This document shows positions 10,601-19,721 of a stretch of DNA of 34,975 nt, one piece after another. This DNA is from Fragilaria crotonensis. Taxonomy: Eukaryota > Bacillariophyta > Fragilariophyceae > Fragilariales > Fragilariaceae. A program made the position numbers and the translations under genes. How positions within the stretch are numbered: the stretch's first letter is position 1; the number at the start of each line of letters is the position of its first letter. The stretch spans positions 1 to 34,975 of the forward strand of contig JAKSYS010000653.1 in NCBI GenBank assembly GCA_022925895.1. The letters run 5' to 3'. The notes under the pieces were generated by a model. The model saw only the letters and a program-made list of their open reading frames with translations, ran no database searches and was not told the DNA's origin.

Positions 10601-12566
10601 CATTTACAGTTTGGCCAGGAAGAAGGTTTTCAACAACTTCTGGCCACTGCGGATTGGTTGTCATTGTAATAAAGAGGTCTGGCTTGCCCATTCGGCGCAC
10701 AATTGCCAATGCATCCTGGCAAAGCTGGTGCATGTTTCTTGCACTTCAATGTGAGATGAAGGCAGAATGATTCGTCGCCCCAGCTGTCGAGTGTTTGTCA
10801 CATCCTCACCAGCAACAGCATCTGCAATGCCTTGATAAAGTTCAGCACGCAATCTTGGTTGATTAAGACGGATGAAATTAAGACGGCCTTGTTCCACTTG
10901 GGCATAGCAGTCCACAATGTATTGGTGAAACAGCTTCCTGCAAAGTGAAGGTGATTGGAGAACTGAGCAGCAGGTCGTACAAAAGCCGAAATGCAGCATG
11001 CATGAGGCAAGTTAATCTTGTCAAATGTGGAGTCGTAGCATTTGGACCAGTTTGCATCATGCCAGGATGCCAGCCTCCTGGGAGCCTGTTGGAAAAAGGA
11101 GTACATATGCCAGTGGAGAATAGTCGGGATGGAGCTCTGAGATTGACTGAATTGCTCCAGCACAAAGCAATACTCGAATATCACGGTTACCTGAACCTTC
11201 GTCAGGAAGAATCACAGCTACCTCACTGGAACTTGGTGCATTGTACCGTCTGTTGTCCAATTCAGGTTGATCCAGGATATGCATTGCAACATTGTGGCCA
11301 GGCAATTCAACATCATGATTACCATCAGTATTACTGGCCAAGGTTTCCTCATCAAGAGCTTGCTTGAATAATCCATACAGCCGGTTTTGATTCTGAATCA
11401 TTTGCTGCAATAAAACCAAAGTATTCCTGTCCAAGGTATTCAAATGATGTAAACGATTGTCCACCTCATGGTTAGTGTCATAGAAATAGAGTTGTGCAAA
11501 AGCAGGATGCTGTCCAGGTTCTGGGAGCAATGATCCTAACCGGTGGTACATTGAGCCATGAATGCGAAAAGTATAAATTCCACAACTCCTATCAATCAAA
11601 GCATCATCCACATTAGCGCCTATTGAGGCAAAACTCAAGGCAGAGTTGTAGGCACGGATGTGTGGCATGAACAATTCATGTGCATGAAAAAGATCCATCA
11701 ACACATTTGGTGTGGGATCAAGAGGGAGGAGAGATACCTTGCCCTTGGCACAGCAAGATGAAAAGTAGCCCCTTTCAGACCTTGATTCATTTGGAAAATG
11801 CAGTGCAGAGCAGCCCTGACATTCAACTGTGCATGGGCCAAGGACATGACGTGCTGGAGCAGGAGCAGATGAATAGGCTGCGCCATTGGTGCGTTGGCAA
11901 CTTTGGCGTGTTTGTCTCATGTGCTCTTGGTTCCTAGTGGTGATGGCAGCCATCTGTGTGGCAGCAACAGGGTCACCTTCTTGAGATCTCTGGAGGCGCT
12001 CCAGGCGTGTTTGTCTCATCTGCTCTTGGTGCTGAGTGGTGATGGCAGCCATCTGTGTGGCAGCAACAGGGTCACCTTCTTGAGATCTCTGGAGGCGCTC
12101 AGACGTGTTTGTCTCATCTGCTCTTGGTGCTGAGTGGTGATGGCAGCCATCTGTGTGGCAGCAACAGGGTCACCTTCTTGAGATCTCTGGGCGCTCCAGA
12201 CGTGTTTGTCTCATGTTCTCTTGGTGCTGAGTGGTGATGGCAGCCATCTGTGTGACAGCAACAGGGTCACCTTCTTGAGATCTCTGGAGGCGCTCCAGAC
12301 GTGTTTGTCTCTTCTGCTCACGGTTCCTGGTGGTGATGGCGGCCATCTGTGTGACAGCAACAGGGTCACCTTCTTGAGATCTCTGGAGCGCTCCAGGCGT
12401 GTTTGTCTCTTCTGCTCACGGTTCCTGGTGGTGATGGCGGCCATCTGTGTGGCAGCTACAGGGTCACCACCTTCTTCTTGGGACAGGTTGCGAAGTTTGC
12501 ACGCCTTTTCCTTGCTGCAATGGCAGCTGGCTTTGTTGATAGTGAATGTTTACTTGGGTGTGACAT
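7648..12566 (-). mobile_element. Helitron, RepHel transposase (multiple frameshifts)
   Basis: Rolling-circle transposase of about 1,640 residues, read from ATG 12566 to TAA 7648 on the minus strand. Order: a short basic N-terminus; six 33-residue repeats (11941-12530); a Cys cluster (VECQGC ... CC); the Helitron N-domain (RDI, HPDYSPLAYVLLFPTG near 11060-11200). Next comes the HUH nuclease GLPHAHV at about 10455-10475 and the tyrosine motif YLYKYVYKGHD at 10035-10003, with tyrosines spaced YxxxY. The Pif1-type SF1B helicase follows: Walker A DGPAGSGKTEL (8945-8977), Walker B ILIIDEITML (about 8736), GGDFRQVLP (about 8630), and INKSQGQT and LYVALSRVR near the end. All catalytic motifs look intact, but the frame is broken at least ten times by 1-2 nt, for example near 12519, 10150, 9236, 8995, 8670, 8645 and 7765. 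The ends of the element could not be fixed with confidence. Confidence 0.95.
11941..12530 (-). repeat. Six-copy 99-bp tandem repeat inside the Helitron coding region
   Basis: Units begin at 11941, 12040, 12138, 12235, 12334 and 12432 (landmark TGATGGC), so periods are 99, 98, 97, 99 and 98 nt. The full unit is 33 codons and encodes a charged, probably helical module. It runs QMAAITT.N.EQ.RQTR, then LERLQRSQEGDPVA.T. Units shorter than 99 each lack one or two bases in the GGAGGCGCTCC segment, which breaks the frame inside the array. The outer copy at 12432 is the most divergent. Confidence 0.93.
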
Positions 12567-13540
12567 AATGGTTATATGCTGATTGGAAAGAATTGGAAGC
12601 AAGGAATTATGTGAGCGGTACAATTACTGTAGGTGTATGAGGTACTGGAGTCTACAGTACAGCGTACAGTACCATACTGTACAGTACTCGGAGTACATCT
12701 TATAGTGAGTGAGTGTATGAGGTACTGGAGTACAATGTAGAGTCGTAACAGGGACTACAGTACAGCCAGCGTACAGTACTGTGCAATGACCACCAATAAT
12801 ACAACTTCACGACGCAACCCGCCGTTAATTAAGCGTTATTTTTCAAAAAACGAAAAACCCACCGTTAATAAAACGTTATTTGAGTAAGGGATGGCTTTTG
12901 TAACCAAAAATTTGCGTTCATGGGGGGGCCAAGCACCAATACTGGCGAAGCTTCTTGGTTACTGTTTACTTTCAGTACTCAACCCTGGCGAAGCTCCGTA
13001 GTGAAAAAATTCAGACAGTATTCATTTGATCCAGTACCCCAGAGTGGTCATACTCCGTAACAGACGGACGCTACGTGGGTACCTCACATTTGATCTGAGT
13101 GTCTACTACAGGAAACTGGACGTACAGTACCCCCAACCTGGTCGTACTCCGTACCACTACATTTACTGTTACTGTTTACTTTCAGTACTCAACCCTGGCG
13201 AAGCGAAAAAATTCAGACAGTATTCATTTCATCCAGTACCCCAGAGTGGTCATACTCCGTAACAGACGGACGCACGCACGCACACACACAATTAATTTAT
13301 AATATAGTAGGATATGAGTGATCCGCGTAGCTGCCTACCGTACTTGCCTACTGATACCTGGTACTGTAGCGGGAGCAGACTATGCAAAGAACTTGCCTCC
13401 GACCTCCCACCACAACTTCACGGTGACGGTCCCTGAACACAAGATGAAGTACTTCAACCCGACTTTGACAGCACTGTACAAAGTGGTTTAGAACGTTGAT
13501 AAAGATACCTCCCTTCTCGTGCTATTAGCAACCCCTAGCC
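12567..13540. repeat. Intergenic region with direct repeats and GTAC islands
   Basis: No supported gene. Words GTACAGTAC and GAGTAC cluster at 12630-12785, and a phrase GTGTATGAGGTACTGGAGT occurs twice there (about 12632 and 12713). Two related blocks of the form CCGTTAAT..A..CGTTATTT lie at 12831-12842 and 12862-12880. A longer direct repeat spans 12958-13070 and 13168-13271 (entered separately). A CGCACGCACGCACACACACA microsatellite is at 13270-13289, shortly before the XPC gene. Confidence 0.7.
12958..13271. repeat. Two ~105-113-bp direct repeats
   Basis: Copy 1 (12958-13070) and copy 2 (13168-13271) share nearly all bases, from ACTGTTTACTTTCAGTACTC to the AACAGACGGACG end. Copy 2 lacks an 8-bp piece (TCCGTAGT) after GAAGC and has one substitution (TTGATCC versus TTCATCC). 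The 97-bp spacer contains its own GTAC words and no open frame of note. Confidence 0.9.
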
Positions 13541-15951
13541 ATGAGTTTTCACTGGAATTCATCGTCGGAAGACGAATTGGAGGAGGAGAACGACGAGGAG
13601 AACCACAATCTAATAGAGCCTTTTCCAAGCATTGGTTCCCCACTGCAAGACGATTCCAAGTTCCGAGAAAGGGATTGCACACCAGTAGCTGCCGCTCTTG
13701 CAACTCCCTCCACAGAAAACTTTTCGGACGATGAAGGCATCGATTGGGAGGATGCAGACGACGTTGATGACCTCGACAGCGGCGAAAGTGATTCCAAGCA
13801 AGGTGGTGCCTTTGAACTTAGACCTGTCACAATCACGATGGACCAGCCAGGTCGAAGGAAAGGGGACAAAACTGGAAAAAACAAGTCGGAAGAGAAACAG
13901 GAAGGCTTATCGCAATGCAGCTTTATCTTCTGACTTGGGTGAGCTTCTCAAGAATATTCACAAAGCACACCTTCTGGCGCTAGCGAGTCGCGCAGTTCTA
14001 CTGTCCAAGGCGTCCTCCAACCGCAACATTTTGCACCTTGCACTCAGCTTAATTCCTCTTGGATTCGAAACCGATACGCTTGTACCAAGCTTTCAACAGT
14101 TACGATCTCTCTGTTTGTGGTTCTTTGAGTTCGTCAATCGTGTGAGTGTACGTCGTCAAGCGAAGCTTCGGGCCAACGCAGCTGCTGGCGCTCCGCGCAA
14201 TGGCTCCCTACGGCGATGCGCATCAGGCTCGAAGGCCTTTCCCAAGACGCTCGGCCATGGTGACAGCACGCCGCTCAAACTGACTAGGCTTTGTTCCTAT
14301 CTATCGACCAGCCATGACGAGGACCCGCAGCTGGTAAATGACAAGTCTGTCATGACATACACCGACAAGGTACAACTCTTGGTGGCAATGATCCGATCAC
14401 TTGGGTGGAGAGCGCGCTTTGTGGTAGTTCTGGATCCCGTTCGTCAAGACTTGGACGTGGACCACCCACTTCTGGCGCTGGATGTCAACGTTTTCAAGCG
14501 TTTCTGGGCAAGTCCAAACGATTCAAGTCGTGCGACGGGAAGCCAGAAAGGCTCCCAGGAAGATGCATCATCCGATGATGGCAATTCATCTCTGGCGTGG
14601 GTGGAAGTTTTGTGCCAAGCCTCGGACAAACGAAAGTGGGTACACGTGGACATCCAACAGGAGTGGATCGATGAGCCTCGTTTTGTTGAAGCTCGGTGGT
14701 ATGCTACCAAGAAAGCAGCAACCCTAAATCTCAAACGGCGTTTGCCGGTTGTATACACCCTGGGCGTGGAGCATTTGATGCTGGACGAAGACACTCTGGC
14801 ATGCCGATTGACGGATGTGACGCCAAGATATGCAAATAGTTGGTCAGAATCTCAGAGAGCCCGGGGCGAAGACTGCCACATATGGTTTGGGGAAACCATT
14901 CATACTCTCAACAGCGTCGGTGGTGCATCTTCGAAACAGAGGAAATGGAGAGATAAGTCAGGACGCAATACATCGGAAGCCATTGACGTTGACCACGACG
15001 TAGGTGTCTGCGCAAACGGGAGTATGATCGACGACGAGATTGCTGCCGAAGAAAAGCTCGACCTGACGGTCGCAGGTATTCAGGAAGTTATGCCTACAAA
15101 TAAGATAGGCTTTGCAAGTCATTCTGTTTTTGCCTTATCATCCCAATTGGGTGTGCACGAGGTGTTGGCTCCTGACGCTACGACTCGCATTTGTGGAATG
15201 TTCAAAGGTGAGGTCGTTTATCGACGCAGTGATGTAAGTACCGCTAAGGTTGCCAAGAAGTGGCTTTATGAGGGACGCAAAGTCAAGGATGGCGAGAAAC
15301 CAATCAAGCGAGTCAAAGCGCGCAAGAAGGTTACGCCGACTGGGTTTCAGCCGTTGGCAACGTACGGAGTGGGTACGCACAACGACGGCAGCGAAGACTT
15401 TCGCGAGAAGCAGATTGCGGTGGGATCCGCTCCGGAAAATGACGGAATGGATGATTTATTTGCTTTTTGGCAGACCGAGCCTTGGTCACCGGCATTTGTC
15501 GGTCCTGACGATAAGATTCCTGTTAATGAATATCGAAATATCGAGTTGGCTCTGCTGAACCCAGGGCTAGTCCACGTAGATCGACCTCGCATTGCCCTCG
15601 TGGCCAAAAAGTTGGAAATGTAAGTGCTGTATGCCATCAATGCTCTCTATCTCGCCGGTCTCGTTTCTATGACATAGTCTGACAAACCACAGTCCCTATG
15701 CTCCTTGTTTGCTGGGCTTCGAAGGTCACGGAGGCAACCGAACCCCAACGATCCGTGGAATTGTTGTGCATCAACACAGTGTGGAAATTCTCAAGGAGGC
15801 ATACAGGGAATATGAACGTCATGTATTGGAGCAGGAACACGACGAATCGCAAAGACGAATTCTCCGCCGCTGGAAGAAGCTCATAAACGGAATTTTGCTG
15901 AAGGATCGACTTGAGCGCGAGTATGGCGACGACGAGCAAGCTGAAGCCTAG
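13541..15951 (+). CDS. DNA damage recognition protein XPC/Rad4 (one intron, one frameshift)
   Basis: Nuclear nucleotide-excision-repair factor that binds damaged DNA, normally with a Rad23 partner. ATG 13541 opens an acidic, disordered N-terminus (IDWEDADDVDDLDSGESD). The transglutaminase-like domain follows (SSDLGELLKNIHKAHLLAL ... LLVAMIRSLGWRARFVVVLDPV ... WVEVLCQ ... WVHVDIQ). Next are the three beta-hairpin domains: IQEVMPTNKIGFASHSVFAL with GEVVYRR and KVKDGEKPIK (BHD1), LFAFWQTEPW (BHD2), and IPVNEYRNIELALLNPGLVHV (BHD3). Across the intron the tail is IPYAPCLLGFEGHGGNRTP. Product about 778 residues. One frameshift lies in the A6 run at 13876-13881, where five A would restore the frame. 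The gene converges on the DUF1350-like gene. Confidence 0.94.
15620..15692 (+). other. XPC/Rad4 intron (73 nt)
   Basis: Donor GTAAGT at 15620 and acceptor CCACAG ending at 15692. Splicing joins GAA-AT with T-CCC to give the conserved KLEIPYAPCLLGFE of the XPC C-terminus, which fixes both sites. Confidence 0.95.
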
Positions 15952-16339
15952 TACGTCAAGGCGGCAATTGTTTTCACTTTTAGTTGCGATTTGGTCTAGA
16001 AATTCTCCTTTCCTGTTCATATTCTGTTCTTCAAGTGGCACGAGTATAGAAGTCTGGTGCTCGAAGTAGAGAACTGTAATCGCTGGCACTTTCCCTAATG
16101 ACATCGACCACGGGTTCTTCGGAACTGGTCCCTCGTCTCATTTGAATGGTGAAAACCTACTGGTAGTATTGCAAAACCAACATTGCGCTATCGTAGTATT
16201 AGTACCGAGGAATAATCATCCTCCATCCATGACGGTCAACATGGACTACCGATTCTTCGCTGCTTCTCCCATGTTGCCTTCAATCAGTGGGCTATCGACC
16301 GTCCCAGGTCGTCGCGACGGTGGTTTTCCCAAGACAAAG
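15952..16339. other. Short convergent intergenic region
   Basis: The 388 nt between the stop codons of XPC/Rad4 (+) and the DUF1350-like gene (-). I see no gene and no strong structure; it presumably holds both 3-prime UTRs. Confidence 0.6.
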
Positions 16340-17499
16340 CTACATCTCGTCCACCAGTACATTCAACTCCTCTTCATTGCCAAATGATACGCCCTGAAAA
16401 CCGTCCATAGCTTGTGAAGCCATCGCTCGTGCTTCCTCTGGTAGTTCCGTCATGTAGTCCTCCAGCTTTATTTGCAAATAGACAGGAGTCAAGTGATTGC
16501 CCGGCAAACACGACACGGAAACAGCACTGCCGCAACTGGTGATAAAGTCAGGGGTGCTGTCCAAGGTATCGTCATCGAAGCAAAAGAGTCGTGTCTTGGG
16601 TTTCCACCCGTCGGCATATTTGAGCTGCAGCAGTCGGCGCATGTCTTCCGGAGTTGGCGTAAAATCAAGACCGATAGCACTGACTGCCGTCTCTGCGAGA
16701 CCAAAGAGCTGATTTAATACCCCTTCTGCAGACCCAGGAATACCGGCATTCTGCTTGTTAGATGCCTGTCGAAGTTGGTCTGCAAAGTCTCTAGCCATGC
16801 CAATAGTTTGAGAGAATGAAAAGTTGTTGAAGGAAATAAACCCAACTCCGTCGAAGTCCTGCGATGTCGCAGCCATGTAGATGGATTGCAGTTTACATCC
16901 CAGCGAATGACCAAAGCAATAAATGGGAAGAGTTTGAGAATACTGCTTATCATCTTGGCACGCAACAATGCCCTTCGAAGCTTCTCACCAGCCTGTTTGG
17001 CAATACCAAAATGATCAAGTCCCACCGTATAAGGTGCTGCTATAACAGCAGCATTGAGTTTGTCACTAACTCGCAACAATAGTTCATTGTATGCGATGTG
17101 AGGATATTGACCCAATCCAGCACCGCCTAAGAAAACAATGACACACGAAGGAAGACTGGGTGGTTCGAGGAGGTATACAAAATCTTGTTGTCCTTGATTC
17201 ACAGCAACTTGTTGTGGATCCACCGCGCCAACATCGGCGTCCTCAGCGTCGAGCATGATCTTGGTCCAGCGACTCTTGGGAGAACGAGGCTGAGATTGTT
17301 GAATATTCCATTGCTGGTCGAGTTTCGCCAGCGTAGACACCAACTCGCCACTATTAATGGGGTTTTCAGAACCTCCACGTAGCAATGTCAACGCTCTTAC
17401 TTTGTGCGAGGTGTGAGGAAGAAAGGCCTCCGAGCCCTCAATCATAACAACCACAAAGGTCATGAGGAAGAGAGCGATGTGTGAGGGCGCTGGACGCAT
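16340..17499 (-). CDS. Plastid-targeted DUF1350-like alpha/beta hydrolase (one frameshift)
   Basis: ATG 17499 opens a signal peptide (ALFLMTFVVVMIEGSEAF) with an Ala-Phe junction in EAF-LPHT, followed by a basic, Ser/Thr-rich transit-like segment; two upstream in-frame starts (17538, 17655) would spoil this signal. The mature part has CVIVFLGGAGLGQYPHIAYNE, then a strand-loop AAVIAAPYTVGLDHFGIAKQ. A nucleophile elbow GHSLG at 16898-16912 supplies the presumed catalytic Ser. C-terminal strands include FISFNNFSFS and KTRLFCFDDDTLDSTPDFI, and a final His lies in GNHLTP. This is the layout of DUF1350 proteins of plants, algae and cyanobacteria, whose substrate is unknown. The one frame break near 16956 (a missing base in a two-base run) falls just before the elbow and conservation continues. 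About 386 residues. Confidence 0.78.
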
Positions 17500-18050
17500 G
17501 ATTGTGTTTAAATGATGATGAACGTAAACGCCTTTCATAGATCCTAAACACACTGAAGGCGATGATGTGATGTTGATATTGTTTTTAGTCCTCTGTTTTG
17601 ACAAAAACGGATTTGGAACCTCGAAACGCGGTACAAGTACCCGGTATGCAGACAATGCAGACTATCGTAGACCCGTTTGTGGGAATGACGAAGCACGTCA
17701 TCAGATGGTACTCGAGTACGTCGTACTTTTCTGTAGACTCTCTAGTAGACGTTCTACTATGATAGAGATAGCCTACTCGGTCCTCCAGTACCCAGTACTA
17801 CTACGTGAGTTGAGAGTTGACCAAGAGAGCAGTGGTGTTGGTGTCCACGGTACTCGTACCAGGTATGATACCAGGTACTCTCTACCGTACAATGCACAAG
17901 TTAATATAAGTAAGACATACAGTACATAAATAGGAGTGTGTTGAAAAGGGGGGAAGGGGGCAGTGGAGCGCTCCAGATTCGAGGTCATCAGCTTTCTCAC
18001 TGTAGATTGTAGATACCCATAGCGATCGTTGAAGCATTTGACTATCAGCC
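17500..18050. other. Divergent promoter region with GTAC words
   Basis: The 551 nt between the hydrolase start (leftward) and the Derlin start (rightward). It contains no supported gene. From 17630 to 17930 it is dense in GTAC words (GGTACTCGTACCAGG, CTCGAGTACG, CCAGTACTACTACG) like other gaps. A purine-rich GGGGGGAAGGGGG-like patch lies at 17947-17960. Confidence 0.6.
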
Positions 18051-19062
18051 ATGGTCCGTGAACGTGTAAACAACTTCGATAACGCTGGGGGTGGACCACA
18101 GGTGGGTGGGTGGGTGGCAAACTTCGACATCTTTGCAAGAAAATCTCTTACAGGAATCCTCAAGGAAAATGCAGAGCTAGGTGATTGTGGTTGTGACAAG
18201 CGTCCAGGATCCTTGCTGGCTTCACACGTATCCCGTCGTCTTGCGCTTGTGCTAATCTCTTCTCTCTGATCGTAGGAATGGTTCCAATCTCTCCCCATTG
18301 TGACTCAATATTGGTTCGGTTTAACGCTGCTCCTGACTTTTGCCGGTAACATGGGCATTGTATCTCCAATGAACTTCGTGTTAAGTTGGGGAAACGTCAA
18401 GCACAGGTTTGAAATATGGCGTCTTCTTACGAGCTTCTGCTATGCTGGACCTTTCTCGTTCCCCACTCTCATGCTTCTTTACCTGTTAATGTCCTTTTCG
18501 CAAAGATACGAATCAAGCGGTCCCTTCAACACCGGCGCGGGTGGTGGGTCGGCGGACTACCTCTTCATGTTGATTTTCGGCGCCGTTACCATGATGGTGA
18601 CCCAGCCGTTGATGAATATGATTGTCCCCATTTCAGGAATGCTCATGTGCGGTAATTTGATTCACTATGTCGTGTACATTTGGTCCAAGCGTCACCCCGC
18701 CACCATCGCCAACATTTGGGGTATTCCTTCAAAGCCGTCTTCGTGCCATTTGTGAACGTAGTTATAGCCTTGTTCATTGGGATTCCTATCTCTATATCAT
18801 TCACGGAATTATTGTGGGCCATATATACTACTTTTTGGTCGATGTGGTCCCTCACGTCTACGGCAAGGATGTCTTGACGACGCCCCAATTTCTTATTGAT
18901 CAAATGGGTGTGGGTATCTATGCTCCACCAGCGCCGCCGGTAGCACCAGCAGCGCATGCAGGACCACGCGTTGGCGTGGCTGGTATTGGTGGTGCTACAG
19001 CACCACGGGGTGGTGGAGGCCATGATTGGGGTTCCGGCGGACAGCGACTAGGTGGAACTTGA
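18051..19062 (+). CDS. Derlin, ER-associated degradation membrane protein (one intron, two frameshifts)
   Basis: Rhomboid-like pseudoprotease of the ER membrane that helps retrotranslocate misfolded proteins. In diatoms, paralogues also serve import across the periplastid membrane. Exon 1 (18051-18101) gives a Gly-rich N-terminus ending GGGPQ. Exon 2 continues EWFQSLPIVTQYWFG, FEIWRLLTSFCYAGPFSF (the Derlin WR signature), ADYLFMLIFGAV, HYVVYIWSKRHP, GIIVGHIYYFLVDVVP and GKDVLTTPQFL. The tail GHDWGSGGQRLGGT resembles the SHP box that binds Cdc48/p97. No signal peptide precedes the domain, favouring the host ERAD version over the symbiont-specific one. Frame breaks near 18726 (T run) and 18781 (G run), both single missing bases. 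About 279 residues. Confidence 0.93.
18102..18275 (+). other. Derlin intron (174 nt) with G-rich donor
   Basis: Donor CAG/GTGGGT at 18102, acceptor GATCGTAG ending at 18275; joins codons in phase 0 to give GGGPQ-EWFQSLP, the expected Derlin start. The donor itself is the sequence GTGGGTGGGTGGGTGG. Confidence 0.85.
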
Positions 19063-19721
19063 ATGCCTTTTTTTGTAATTCATGCTAGGAGTAAGTAGAT
19101 AATTCATATTGTCGTTGCCTCTAAATGAACTTGGAAAATGAGTGTTGGTTGTAGTTCGCCGGAGAGAGTGGCGGCCTTCGCCGATGGAAGACCCAAGTCA
19201 GACGGAATCCCAATACAACAGTGGCTCGCTGAACGGATGCCACCTAGCGACGGAATTCGAGGCGCGCCAACGCATTGACTTGGTGAGAAACGACAAGCTT
19301 TTTAAAAGCAAATGCAGACTCTCTCAAACATAAGCCCGATGTGCGGCTCAATCTAATCATAAACCTCTCCCTCGAACTCCCACGGGGTCACGCGGTGTAG
19401 TAGACTTTTGATACACGTAGACGTGACATCCTAGAGAAAACTGTTAAAACCTTACTTATAGGGTTGGTTCTGGTGGACAACGTGTGACCGACTTATTCTA
19501 TTGCTGATTTATTGAGCACCCTCGGCAAGCGCGATGTTGGGCAATGTCTTTACTCCCGCTGTGCATGAAATGCTACCAACCTGTTGACACCAAGCACATG
19601 CGCTCTGATTCGAAAACGCTAACGCCCTTTTTCTATTATTTATGTAGGCAACGATGAGCCGAGGTGGCAGCTAGCTAGGATGATAGCCACCTCTGCGCGA
19701 GAAGTGTGACTGACGTCCCGT
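19063..19721. other. Convergent intergenic region
   Basis: The 659 nt between the stop codons of Derlin (+) and XendoU (-). Short frames exist around 19140-19330 on the plus strand but resemble nothing I know and lack a convincing ATG. No repeats of note were seen. Confidence 0.55.

Noticed and set aside
11941-12530. Regular ~98-bp repeats considered as a CRISPR array or minisatellite
   Set aside because: There are no unique spacers between repeats, the unit is a multiple of codons, and it lies in frame with the RepHel protein.
12958-13271. Direct repeats as LTRs of a small retroelement
   Set aside because: The spacer is only 97 bp, there is no TG...CA end pair or primer-binding site, and no target-site duplication was found.
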